From Butyrivibrio sp. (GTDB taxonomy: Bacteria; Bacillota; Clostridia; Lachnospirales; Lachnospiraceae), in the NCBI GenBank assembly GCA_016291375.1, contig JAEEXE010000011.1, positions 1 through 64,000 of the forward strand: a stretch of 64,000 bases of DNA. The letters run 5' to 3'. Numbering within the stretch: position 1 is the stretch's first letter; every line of letters starts with the position of its first letter. Positions 33,124 to 42,336 of this stretch are shown here, piece by piece. The notes under the pieces were generated by a model. That model was not told where the DNA came from and did not search any database. It was given only the letters and a program-made list of their open reading frames with translations. Position numbers and translations under genes: made by a program.

Positions 33124-33960
33124 ATGACTGATTTCTATGAATCAAACAATGATATATTCAGCCTGCTCCCTGTGCAGATCTATCGTCACAATCTTGACGG
33201 CAATCTCATCTATTCGCCGCTTCACTGGCATAGGAGCATTGAGCTTACGGTCACACTGACCGGCAATATACGCTTTAATACCGGAAGCAGTCACTTTGAC
33301 ATGGAAGAATCCGACTGGATCCTTGTTAACAGCTGTGAGCTGCACTCCTGCAGCTACGTGTCTTTAAATGACCACTTCACGGGAATCAGCTTTATCATCT
33401 CCAATCCATTTATAGAAAAATGGCTTGGCAAGAATCTTTTCTTTTACAATCCCGGAAGTAACACGGTGACAAAAGAAATAAAGAAGATTGCTCAGGAAGT
33501 CTATGACCTTGACACCAAGGCTGAAGACTATCCTTTTCTTCTTATGAGCTATACCTATGCAATCCTTGGTATACTCGTTAAATACTGTAAATCTGAAGGT
33601 AATCCCCAAAAGGCCGGTATGAATAATTCCGATGTTACGGTGAGGTTTACCGAGTATATTGAAGATCACTACAAGGAAGATATCTCATACGAGACCATGG
33701 CAGATCACTTCAAATACTCTCCCACCTATTTTTCCAGATTATTCAAGGAATCTCTTGGGGTAAACTTCCATTCATATCTTAACTTTGTAAGAGCAAGCCA
33801 CGCTGCGCAGCAGCTCTCTTTAGGTAAGACCAATATTACGGAATGCGCTATGGACAATGGTTTTCCCAACGTAAAATCCTTTATAACAACCTTCAAAAAG
33901 CTCTACGGATGCACTCCCGGTGCATTCATGAATTCCAATCCGGAATCGTTAAAGGAGTGA
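33124..33960 (+). CDS. AraC family transcriptional regulator of the glycoside operon
   Basis: A 278-residue regulator starting MTDFYESNND (CGGAGG seven bases upstream; a longer frame lacks a site). The N-terminal cupin domain has LHWHRSIELTVTLTGNIRF and VNSCELHSCSY. The C-terminal HTH pair starts near residue 180 (YSPTYFSRLFKESLGVNFHSYL, then MDNGFPNVKSFITTFKKLYG). It is divergent from the six-gene operon and convergent with the MalEFG-like importer, so it probably controls both. Confidence 0.9.
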   Translation: MTDFYESNNDIFSLLPVQIYRHNLDGNLIYSPLHWHRSIELTVTLTGNIRFNTGSSHFDMEESDWILVNSCELHSCSYVSLNDHFTGISFIISNPFIEKWLGKNLFFYNPGSNTVTKEIKKIAQEVYDLDTKAEDYPFLLMSYTYAILGILVKYCKSEGNPQKAGMNNSDVTVRFTEYIEDHYKEDISYETMADHFKYSPTYFSRLFKESLGVNFHSYLNFVRASHAAQQLSLGKTNITECAMDNGFPNVKSFITTFKKLYGCTPGAFMNSNPESLKE

Positions 33961-33978
33961 TCCCATATTATATGGTGA

Positions 33979-34803
33979 TCATCCCTTTACGCTTCCCGCT
34001 ACCACGCCCTCGATAATGTACTTCTGGCCTATAAGATAAAAGGCAAGTACAGGCAGGATACCAAGAAGAAGTCCCGCCATCATGGGTGAATACTCGGCAG
34101 AGTGGTTGGTAAGGAAGGTCTTTATTGCTATAGCAAGAGTCTTGGAAAAGCCCTTTGTAAGGAACAGACTGGACATAAGATAGTCATTCCATACACCCAT
34201 CGCAACGAATACTGTAACAGTGATAATAATAGGTTTTAAGAGAGGCATTATTATCCTGAAAAATGTCATTGCAAATCCGCAGCCGTCTATTCTTGCTGCT
34301 TCATCAAGTTCTTCCGGAATTCCTTCCGTAAATCCCTTGTAAAGAAAAACCGCAAAAGGAAGATTAAGTCCCACCGCGATATATACCACCATAAGCAGAT
34401 TATTGGAAAGACCAAAGGTTCCCGCATATATTTTAACGAGAGGAATCATGTATACCTGGAAAGGTGCGACCATTGAGGCAAGGAACATTCCAAATACAAT
34501 CTTATTTAATTTCCACTTCTTTCTTGCAAAAAGATATCCTGTCATGCTTCCTATAAACATGTTGAAGATAACGGTAAGGACTGTGATAATAGCTGTGTTT
34601 GACAGTGCTTTCCAGAAATTCATTCTCTCGATAGCTATTGCATAGTTCTCAAGCGTGAAGTTCTTTGGAAGCGCAAACGGTGCCTTTATAAATTCAGGTG
34701 TGGGTTTAAATGTATTGTTTATAAGCACGAAGAAAGGAACCATGAATAGGATAAGGACAATTGTAGTTATGATAAACACTACATTCTTTTTGCTCTTACT
34801 CAT
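33979..34803 (-). CDS. Carbohydrate ABC transporter permease, MalG-like
   Basis: A 274-residue inner-membrane permease with six helices. The EAA loop that contacts the ATPase reads EELDEAARIDGCGFAMTFFRIIMPLLKP. With the MalF-like partner it forms the channel of a CUT1-type sugar importer. The ATG overlaps the end of the MalF-like gene (ATGA). No ATPase gene is present, so a shared MsmK/UgpC-type ATPase elsewhere is expected. Substrate probably the glucoside handled by the nearby phosphorylase. Confidence 0.9.
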   Translation of the reverse strand: MSKSKKNVVFIITTIVLILFMVPFFVLINNTFKPTPEFIKAPFALPKNFTLENYAIAIERMNFWKALSNTAIITVLTVIFNMFIGSMTGYLFARKKWKLNKIVFGMFLASMVAPFQVYMIPLVKIYAGTFGLSNNLLMVVYIAVGLNLPFAVFLYKGFTEGIPEELDEAARIDGCGFAMTFFRIIMPLLKPIIITVTVFVAMGVWNDYLMSSLFLTKGFSKTLAIAIKTFLTNHSAEYSPMMAGLLLGILPVLAFYLIGQKYIIEGVVAGSVKG

Positions 34804-35687
34804 TGCTCATCTACCCCCTTCCTTGTGAAATATACCTGCAAAAGAGAAATAACCGCTACGATCACGAACAGTACTATTGCCTGTGCCTGACCTTTTCCAA
34901 ACTCCATGCTGGTAAATGCTGTCTGATAAATCTTGTATGCGATAAGCTCCGTTGATTTGTACGGTCCTCCGGCTGTAAGTGAGAGGTTCATGTCAAAGGA
35001 CATGAAAGTTCTTGAAATCGAGAGGAAAATACATATAGCTGTGGAGTTCTTTATAAGCGGAAGCTTTACATTTTTTACAACGTCAAAAGAATTTGCTCCA
35101 TCAACATAGGCAGCCTCTATAAGCTCTCTTGGAACACTGGTAAGACCTGCAATATAAATAACCATCAGGTATCCGGAAAGCTGCCAGGTACTTACGATAA
35201 TAAGTGCGATAAGTGCTCTTGTAGGATGTGTAAGCCAGGACGTTGACATCCAGTCCACTCCTATGCTCTTTCCAAAGGATGTAAGTGCATAGGAAAAAAT
35301 GAAGTTCCAGATATAACCGAGTATGATACCGCCTATAATATTAGGCGTAAAAAATCCTGTTCTAAAGAAATTTTGTCCCTTAATTCCGCTTGTAACGGCT
35401 AGTGCAAGGAGAAATCCAACCAGATTACTGGCAATAACCGTAAAAAACGCATATATAACTGTCTTTAGGAAGGACGTTATGAATGTGGCATCGGAAAATA
35501 CGTCCAGGTAATTTTGTACCCCTACGTAGTTTATTTCCATGGCAAGTCCGTTCCAATCGGTAAATGTGATCCAGATTCCGTAGATAAAAGGAATCAGAAC
35601 AACGCTCGCCCAGATAATAAGAGCCGGTAGTCCAAATCCTGCAAACGAAAAAATATCACTTAATCTTTTTCTGTAATTCTTAGTCAT
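34800..35687 (-). CDS. Sugar ABC transporter permease, MalF-like
   Basis: A 295-residue permease with six helices and the EAA motif RELIEAAYVDGANSFDVVKNVKLPLIK. It pairs with the downstream MalG-like protein. Upstream, a hairpin separates it from the binding-protein gene. Confidence 0.9.
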   Translation of the reverse strand: MTKNYRKRLSDIFSFAGFGLPALIIWASVVLIPFIYGIWITFTDWNGLAMEINYVGVQNYLDVFSDATFITSFLKTVIYAFFTVIASNLVGFLLALAVTSGIKGQNFFRTGFFTPNIIGGIILGYIWNFIFSYALTSFGKSIGVDWMSTSWLTHPTRALIALIIVSTWQLSGYLMVIYIAGLTSVPRELIEAAYVDGANSFDVVKNVKLPLIKNSTAICIFLSISRTFMSFDMNLSLTAGGPYKSTELIAYKIYQTAFTSMEFGKGQAQAIVLFVIVAVISLLQVYFTRKGVDEQ

Positions 35688-35705
35688 AGTTTTTCCTTTT
35701 AAATA

Positions 35706-35728
35706 AGCGGGAAGCCGTAACCTCCCGC
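35706..35728 (-). promoter_or_regulatory. Intercistronic hairpin between binding-protein and permease genes
   Basis: GGCGGGAG and CTTCCCGC form a stem on the minus strand between the two genes, followed by a weak TTATTT. Such hairpins protect the binding-protein message or partly terminate, giving more binding protein than permease. Confidence 0.65.
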
Positions 35729-35747
35729 CTTAGTTTTTCAGGTAATC

Positions 35748-37133
35748 TTATCTCTTATCCTGGTGTGACCAGTACTCATCAAGCTTTCCTGCAAGTGTTG
35801 CTCTGTCGGTCTGTCCGGCAAGATACTCACACATGTAAGCTCCGCACTCATACCAGATATCTGAAGGGCAAAGGTTTGGTGTTCCGTAGAAGTCATAAAT
35901 AAGACCCTTTGAAATGTAATTGGCAGTTGAAAGACCAAGAGGGCTCTCTATCTGTGCCTGACAATTCTTATAAGGAAGTGCCTGTCCTGTTACCTTAACC
36001 ATCTGCTCAAGAGCATATGTATCTGATGTAATGAACTCGATGAATTTAAGACCTGCAGCCTGCTGAGCCTCTGTGTTCTGGCTCTTGTCGATGCAATAGC
36101 CCTTAGCATATGATGTTGCAATGCTCTGGTTAAGAATGTCGCTTGGATCATCGCTGTGAGGAACAGGAAGAAGTCCGAACTCCTGACCTTCTGAAACAAT
36201 AGGTCCAAGGAAAGTCCATGCCCAGTCTCCCATGAACCATGTTCCGCACTCACCGGCAGCAAGTGCCTGTGCATCAATATTAACGTCTCCTACAAGGGGA
36301 TCAGCCGCATTGTGATTGTACTTAGCCATCATATCGAAAGTATCCATATATCCGTTGAATACTTCGTTGTCTATTTCTTTTGTCTCACCAGCAATGATGC
36401 TGTTTACATAATCAACTCTGTCCTGTGTTGATCCTATAGCAGCTCCGTATGCCTGGCAAAGCCAGTGTGAACCAAGTGACCAGTTAACACCTGTAAAGCA
36501 TGTAGCGTCAACGCCTGTTGCCTCTATCTTCTTGAAGAGATCTTCAAGATCAGATCTTGTCTTTATTGTTGTGGGATCAAAATCTCCTCCAACAGCCTTG
36601 TCACAAACTTCCTTGTTGTAAAGGATTCCGACACCCGCTGCTGTCTGGGGAACTGCATAAATCTTGCCGTCAAATGTCATTGTACTAAGAGCGCTCTCTT
36701 CAATGTTGGCAATTACGGGCTCGTTTGTAAGCTCAAGCATTCTCTCCTGGTTCTCCCAGATATTGATGGGATCCATAAGTGATACTGTAGGTCCTTCATT
36801 ACTAGCATAAAGAGCCATCCACTGCTGAAGCTGATCATCGCCTGCTGCAATGTACTCAACTGTGATATTTGGATTAAGTTTCTCAAACTCTGCAATGATG
36901 TCCTGGAACATCTGATCCTTACCTGTCTCTGTTGTGTAGAAAGAAATCTCTACGTCCTCGGCAGGCTCAGCTGCATCATCTTTAGCCGCATCAGCAGGTG
37001 CTGCGTCATCTGTCTGAGCAGGCGCTGCGTCATTATTTGGTGCAAAAGAATCAGCGTTCTGAACTCCGCATCCTGCAAGGGTTGTCATAACCAAGGACAT
37101 CCCCAAAACCATAGATAATATTTTCTTTTTCAT
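35748..37133 (-). CDS. Sugar ABC transporter substrate-binding lipoprotein, MalE-like
   Basis: A 461-residue extracellular binding protein with a signal peptide and lipobox LAGC (Cys22), an Ala/Asp/Pro-rich linker (repeats of AAPADAA), then the type-1 sugar-binding fold: ITVEYIAAGDDQLQQWMALYA, GKIYAVPQTAAGVGILYNKE and FMGDWAWTFLGP. It catches the glycoside outside the cell for the MalFG-like permeases. An AGGAGGATA site precedes the start. Confidence 0.9.
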   Translation of the reverse strand: MKKKILSMVLGMSLVMTTLAGCGVQNADSFAPNNDAAPAQTDDAAPADAAKDDAAEPAEDVEISFYTTETGKDQMFQDIIAEFEKLNPNITVEYIAAGDDQLQQWMALYASNEGPTVSLMDPINIWENQERMLELTNEPVIANIEESALSTMTFDGKIYAVPQTAAGVGILYNKEVCDKAVGGDFDPTTIKTRSDLEDLFKKIEATGVDATCFTGVNWSLGSHWLCQAYGAAIGSTQDRVDYVNSIIAGETKEIDNEVFNGYMDTFDMMAKYNHNAADPLVGDVNIDAQALAAGECGTWFMGDWAWTFLGPIVSEGQEFGLLPVPHSDDPSDILNQSIATSYAKGYCIDKSQNTEAQQAAGLKFIEFITSDTYALEQMVKVTGQALPYKNCQAQIESPLGLSTANYISKGLIYDFYGTPNLCPSDIWYECGAYMCEYLAGQTDRATLAGKLDEYWSHQDKR

Positions 37134-37252
37134 TTAAAAGTATCCTCCTTCTAGAAATACCCCGTTTTTTATTGTTAATCTGATTGTATTAACAATTATT
37201 CTTTTGTTCTTTCCCTTATTTCACCTTTGAATTGTCAAAAATCATCTTCTTG

Positions 37253-38137
37253 TTATCCTTTTACAGCTCCGACAATTACGCCCTTTACAAGGTACTTTTG
37301 TACAAAGGGATAAATAAGAACAATAGGGAGTATTCCTATGACAGCCATTGCCATTCTGACAGATGTGCTTGGAAGCTCAACTGCTCCTGTCCCAAGGAGG
37401 GATGCATTTGAATTGGAACGAAGTGCCTGGATATTACTCATTATTTTCATAAGAAGCTGCTGTATGCTGTAGAATTTCTCGTTGGTCACATAGTACAGAC
37501 CATTGGTCCAATCATTCCAATATGCTATTCCCGTAAAAAGACTTATTGTAGCAACGGAAGGGATAGCAAGAGGTAGCATCACTTTAAAAAAGATCTTGAA
37601 CTCACTTGCCCCGTCCAGCTGCGCTGCCTCAATAAGAGAGTCGGGAACGCTGTTCTGGAAATAGTTTTTTACAAGTATTACGTTAAAAGCACTCACCAGG
37701 TAATTGGGTATCATAAGTGCCCAGATGGTGTTCTTGATATGGAAGAATCTTGTCCACATGATATATGAGGGAACAATTCCTCCATTGAATAACATGGTAA
37801 AAAACACAAAGAACGCCAGTACATTTCTGTACTTATAAGATTTTCTCGACATAGGATAAGCCAGCATCGTTGTTAAAAGTACGCTGATGGCAGTACCTGC
37901 AAAGGTAACAAGAAATGACACTCCGTAGGATCTAAGTATCAGCTTTCCCTGCTTTATCATGTAGTAATAAGCATTAAGACTAAACTCTTTGGGAAGAAAT
38001 CTGTATCCGTCTCGTATAAGAGCAGTCTCAGCCGTAAATGAAGCCATTACTATAAGGACAATTGGGAGCATGGCAAATGCCACGAGAATAGTCAGTATTA
38101 TGGTTGAAACTCTGTTAAATGTTTTACTCTCTGTCAT
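37253..38137 (-). CDS. Carbohydrate ABC transporter permease, LplC/YtcP-like
   Basis: A 294-residue permease with six helices, of the CUT1 subgroup that pairs with LplB. The EAA motif is DSLIEAAQLDGASEFKIFFKVMLPLAIP. It is the third gene of the second importer operon, ten bases after the LplB-like gene. Substrates of this subgroup are typically complex oligosaccharides, such as plant-cell-wall fragments. Confidence 0.9.
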   Translation of the reverse strand: MTESKTFNRVSTIILTILVAFAMLPIVLIVMASFTAETALIRDGYRFLPKEFSLNAYYYMIKQGKLILRSYGVSFLVTFAGTAISVLLTTMLAYPMSRKSYKYRNVLAFFVFFTMLFNGGIVPSYIMWTRFFHIKNTIWALMIPNYLVSAFNVILVKNYFQNSVPDSLIEAAQLDGASEFKIFFKVMLPLAIPSVATISLFTGIAYWNDWTNGLYYVTNEKFYSIQQLLMKIMSNIQALRSNSNASLLGTGAVELPSTSVRMAMAVIGILPIVLIYPFVQKYLVKGVIVGAVKG

Positions 38138-38147
38138 CTCCTACTCC

Positions 38148-39077
38148 TTAGAACAGTGCATTGTCCGGATCGATCTTACGGACTGTATAATTAGCAATAA
38201 GTACGAGGATAAAACCTACAAATGACTGATACAATCCGGCAGCAGCCGACATACCAACGTCATTTAGTTCCATAAGTCCTCTGTAAACATAAGTATCAAT
38301 AGTCTGCGTCACATTAAACAGGGCGCCTGAATTCTGCGGTACTTGGTAAAACAGGCCAAAATCCGAATAAAAGATCCTGCCGATGGACATAAGCACGAGC
38401 GTGATTATGGTGGGTTTAAGCAGCGGCAGTGTAATCTTGAAAATCTGGGTCATCTTGCCGGCACCGTCAATGGCAGCAGCCTCATAGATAGATTTATCTA
38501 TTCCTGAAATGCTTGCCATGTAGACGATGGACTGATATCCCATGTTCTTCCACAAAAATACAATGATAAGGATCGCAGGCCAGGGCCCTGTTGTGGCATA
38601 CCAGGACACCGGGTTGATCCCAAGTGTCCTAAGTACTGTGTTGTTTAAAAAGCCGGAATCCGCATTAAGAAATGCGTAGACTATAAATCCAATTACAACC
38701 CAGGATAATAAATTGGGTAATAGCAAAAGAGCCTGAAAACCTTTTACCCTCTTCCTATCTCCCAGCTCACACATCATAACGGCAACAGCTATCGCAAGAA
38801 TCGTTCCTATTACGATAAATGCCACATTATAGAGCACGGTGTTCCTGGTCATGATCATGGCGTCTTTGGTCTTAAAGAGGAATTTAAAGTTATCAAATCC
38901 GCAGAATTCACTTCCAAAGATTCCCTTCTTTAAGCTGTATTTCTTAAAGGCAAGAAATACTCCAAACATAGGTATGTAATTGTTTATAAGAAGATATATC
39001 ACTCCCGGAAGCGCGATAAGCGAAAGAGGTAAATTTCTAAACCTCTTCTTTTTGTTTTTATAAGTCGCTTCTTTCAC
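38148..39077 (-). CDS. Sugar ABC transporter permease, LplB/YteP-like
   Basis: About 309 residues, six helices, with EAA motif KSIYEAAAIDGAGKMTQIFK. The opening LIALPGVIYLLINNYIPMFGVFLAFKKY is typical of LplB. I chose a GTG start preceded by GGAGGG at seven bases; the ATG 13 codons earlier would overlap the binding-protein gene and has no site of its own. Partner of the LplC-like permease. Confidence 0.88.
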   Translation of the reverse strand: MKEATYKNKKKRFRNLPLSLIALPGVIYLLINNYIPMFGVFLAFKKYSLKKGIFGSEFCGFDNFKFLFKTKDAMIMTRNTVLYNVAFIVIGTILAIAVAVMMCELGDRKRVKGFQALLLLPNLLSWVVIGFIVYAFLNADSGFLNNTVLRTLGINPVSWYATTGPWPAILIIVFLWKNMGYQSIVYMASISGIDKSIYEAAAIDGAGKMTQIFKITLPLLKPTIITLVLMSIGRIFYSDFGLFYQVPQNSGALFNVTQTIDTYVYRGLMELNDVGMSAAAGLYQSFVGFILVLIANYTVRKIDPDNALF

Positions 39078-39097
39078 TTTATTACCCTCCGAAGTCT

Positions 39098-40636
39098 TTA
39101 TCTTGCTGCTTTCCAAGCATCAAGCTGTGACTGCTTCTCATTCAGAATATCCTGATATCCCGCATCGTTAAGAGCCTGAATAAACTTATCAATCTCTGTG
39201 TCGGGATCAAGACTTCCGCAGATGAGTCCGGGAAGATATTGTGATATAACATTGAGTACTGCTGTGTACTGTGTCTTTACATTGCTTGAATCAAAGGTGA
39301 AGCCCATAGCGGGTGAAGTCTTGGCGTTCTTGTTCTGATCAAGCTCCCACTTAAGTGAATCAGGGTTAGCAACGCCCATCTGGTACATGTTAAAGAAATT
39401 TCCGAGTGTTCCGCATGAAAGCTGTGCTGTGTAAGGAACTGTAGCAGCATCCTGTCCCTCGGGATAAGATACGGAGCCATCAGCATTCTTTACATAGTCT
39501 CTTCCTTCGATACCATAGATAAGAAGGTTAATAACCTCGGGGTCTGTGTATGTAAGGTCAAGGAACTTAAGTGCAGCTTCGGGTACATCTGTAGTTGATG
39601 CGATCATAAATGTAATTGCATTGATATCACTTGTTGAAAGATATGCGTCACCGATAATCTTGGCGCCAAGATCATAGCCTGCAACCTGTGCCTCAAGTGA
39701 TGTTGCTGTGTCCTCTTCGGGATAGCTGTAAGCTGCAAGGTATCCAAAGTAGTTACCTGAGCTCATTGTCTCAGCTGCAGCGGAATTTGTTGTTGCTGCA
39801 TCCTGCATTACAAGTCCGTCATTGTACCAACCTCTTACAAGCTTGCAAAGCTCCTTAAAGTGCTCTGTTCCGTAGAGATCTGTAACTGTAAGGTCATCAC
39901 CTACAAGTACTCCGATGGGCTTATATCTGTCATCGTTAAGGAAATCAACTTCTCCATAGTTTGTTGAAAGTCCGATCTCACCTGTCTGAACGGCCGCAAG
40001 AGGGATCATCTCAGGGTGAGAAGCCTTAACGGTCTCAAGAACCGCTGTCACATCCTGAATTGAATTAACCTTGCTGATATCAATACCAAGCTCATCTACA
40101 ATATCCTGACGATAGATAAGCATAGGTGTAAGTGCGATAGGCTTCATTGTAGGGATACCATAGAGTACTCCGTTTGACTTGCAGGCATCGAGCCAGCTCT
40201 CTCCCACAATTTCTTTTGCTCCGGGAGCGTAGGTATCTATCATATCTGTTATGTCATAGCACATATCTGTGGAAACATATGAGCCGAAATCTCCAAGTGA
40301 CTCAAAGATATCAATCTTCTCTCCACCCTGGAGTGCAAGATTGATCTTACTTGAATATTCAAAGATCTGGATAGGCATAAGAGTTATCTCTGCACCGATC
40401 TTCTCTCTTGTTATTTTATTAATGGCTTCCTCAACCTCATCAAGGTCTTCTTCTGTGGGAATATTATTGAAAGTACAATATGCATAGGTAACCTGGTCAT
40501 AAGAACCCGGTTCCTTTTCTGCAACTGCGTCTGCAGTACTGCTATCATCAACCGCAGTCGGGTCTGAACATGCAGCTGTAGAAATACCAAGAGCTGCTGT
40601 GAGAATCAATGCTAAAATGCGTTTTACGTTTTTCAT
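39098..40636 (-). CDS. Extracellular solute-binding lipoprotein, LipO/YtcQ-like
   Basis: A 512-residue lipoprotein (signal peptide, lipobox TAAC, Cys23) of the large binding-protein group linked to LplB/LplC permeases. GGEKIDIFESLGDFGSYV and YGIPTMKPIALTPMLIYRQD are family landmarks. It collects an oligosaccharide for import. AGGAGG precedes the ATG. The YesN/YesM genes directly upstream probably induce it. Confidence 0.88.
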   Translation of the reverse strand: MKNVKRILALILTAALGISTAACSDPTAVDDSSTADAVAEKEPGSYDQVTYAYCTFNNIPTEEDLDEVEEAINKITREKIGAEITLMPIQIFEYSSKINLALQGGEKIDIFESLGDFGSYVSTDMCYDITDMIDTYAPGAKEIVGESWLDACKSNGVLYGIPTMKPIALTPMLIYRQDIVDELGIDISKVNSIQDVTAVLETVKASHPEMIPLAAVQTGEIGLSTNYGEVDFLNDDRYKPIGVLVGDDLTVTDLYGTEHFKELCKLVRGWYNDGLVMQDAATTNSAAAETMSSGNYFGYLAAYSYPEEDTATSLEAQVAGYDLGAKIIGDAYLSTSDINAITFMIASTTDVPEAALKFLDLTYTDPEVINLLIYGIEGRDYVKNADGSVSYPEGQDAATVPYTAQLSCGTLGNFFNMYQMGVANPDSLKWELDQNKNAKTSPAMGFTFDSSNVKTQYTAVLNVISQYLPGLICGSLDPDTEIDKFIQALNDAGYQDILNEKQSQLDAWKAAR

Positions 40637-40732
40637 TGTAGAACCTCCCTTTTTTGATGGTATTAGATTATCATTCGCAAAAAAGTGATTCTTTAAAAAA
40701 AGCGATAATAATTTTAAAAAAAACGCCTTACA

Positions 40733-42328
40733 TCATTTTTTCTTATATTGTGAGGGTGATACACCTACAAGTTTTTTAAAAGTAGTGGAAAAATAGGTAA
40801 AGTTGTCAAAACCAACTTTCTCTGCCACATCGCTTACTCTTTCTCCTCTGTCCAAAAGGTGCTTTGCCTGCTTAACTCTTACTGCTGCAATAGCCTCATT
40901 TATGGAGATTCCGGTCTCTTTTTTATAAACCTTGGATACATATTCGGGAGCAAGGAAGAATTCTTCCGCAATCTCATTTCTTCCAATATGCTCTCTGTAA
41001 TGTTCACGGATGTAAGCGTTTATCTTGTCGCAGACGGTATAGCTCTTCATGATCTTCTTTTCGTATTCGAAAGTGGCATCCAATAGATAATTGGCCCATT
41101 TGATCATGTCTATAACGGACTTGGTCGCACTCTTTTCAAGCTTACTTAAGGTTTCATCCTCAATAAGCCCAAATGCTCCTATCTGTTTTTTGCCAAGATA
41201 TGTATATACTATCTGCTGAACCTCTTTTACCAGCTTATTTAAAGCGTCAGCTGTGAGAGAATTACCTCTTGCCGTCTCATTTAAGCAGGTTTTGAGCATG
41301 CTCATAAAATCCATCTTCTTGTTTTCGGATAAAAGAACTTCCATCTTATCCGCATCGAGTTTTATACCTAAAGAGCTTTGACCTACGGATAGATCTTCCT
41401 CACAAAAAGCGGTTCCGTAGTAGGAAACATTCTTTTCTATGAGTTCTCTTCCTCTTACATAGGCGTCATAAAACTCATGAATTTTAACAGGGGCAGTGAT
41501 ACAAAGGGTCATCTCTGAAGAGAGGATCTTTTTTTGCTCTTCTATTAAGACCTTGGACTTTTGGAGCAGTTCTTTTTTAACCGAGTCCTCCGCGTCAGCT
41601 GACATTGGAATAATAGAGACAACGAATATCTCTCCTCCAACTTCAAAGCCTGAAACGTAGGTCCCCTGCGGATTTCCAAGAAGCACTTCCATGTGAATAT
41701 TTTCAAGAATAAAAAGAATCAGATTGGTGCTGATCTTCTCTCTATCTCTCTCCGCCCCTGAAAGCCTTGATATCACAAGTCTGTAGCTGCTAAGTGGATC
41801 AATGTTTAAATGTCTTGATGCTATCTCTTTGCCTATTTCAGCAGAAATTGGCGGTATCTTGGATGAAAAAATGTCCATCCAAAAATTGTTATATAGTCTT
41901 GCAGTGTTTTTCTTGGCCCAGTTACCAAGTTCACTGGCTTCCTTGATATTTCTTTTATCCTGAAGGTCTCTTATCATCTTGCTAAGAGTAGCCTCCATAA
42001 CATGAACGTCAAAGGGCTTTAGGAGATATTCAAAAGCGTGAAGCTTCATTGCACTTGTAGCATAATCAAAGCTTTCATGGCACGTCAAAAAGAGGAACTC
42101 TCCGTCAAGTTCCGCTTCTCTAAACCATTTTAAAAGCTCTATACCGCTTCCTCTTGGCATCTCAATATCACTGACAACAATATCAACGGGGTGCTCTGAC
42201 AGAATCTCTTTTGCTTCCTTGATATTGTAGGCAGTGTAGACCTTATCTACATCCAAAGATGTCCAATTTACGGTATCTCTGATGACATCTACGGTCGCCA
42301 TGTCATCATCTACAATAAGTACTATCAT
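40733..42328 (-). CDS. YesN-like response regulator with AraC output domain
   Basis: A 531-residue regulator. The receiver domain (1-120) has the acidic pocket VDDD, phosphoacceptor Asp54 (VVSDIEMP) and Lys in LLKPFD. A helical linker of about 300 residues follows, and the C-terminus is an AraC-type HTH pair (NEIAEEFFLAPEYVSKVYKK, then GFDNFTYFSTTFKKLVGVSP). It works with the YesM-like kinase encoded just upstream and most likely activates the LplBC-type importer. Confidence 0.92.
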   Translation of the reverse strand: MIVLIVDDDMATVDVIRDTVNWTSLDVDKVYTAYNIKEAKEILSEHPVDIVVSDIEMPRGSGIELLKWFREAELDGEFLFLTCHESFDYATSAMKLHAFEYLLKPFDVHVMEATLSKMIRDLQDKRNIKEASELGNWAKKNTARLYNNFWMDIFSSKIPPISAEIGKEIASRHLNIDPLSSYRLVISRLSGAERDREKISTNLILFILENIHMEVLLGNPQGTYVSGFEVGGEIFVVSIIPMSADAEDSVKKELLQKSKVLIEEQKKILSSEMTLCITAPVKIHEFYDAYVRGRELIEKNVSYYGTAFCEEDLSVGQSSLGIKLDADKMEVLLSENKKMDFMSMLKTCLNETARGNSLTADALNKLVKEVQQIVYTYLGKKQIGAFGLIEDETLSKLEKSATKSVIDMIKWANYLLDATFEYEKKIMKSYTVCDKINAYIREHYREHIGRNEIAEEFFLAPEYVSKVYKKETGISINEAIAAVRVKQAKHLLDRGERVSDVAEKVGFDNFTYFSTTFKKLVGVSPSQYKKK

Positions 42329-42336
42329 GATTCTCC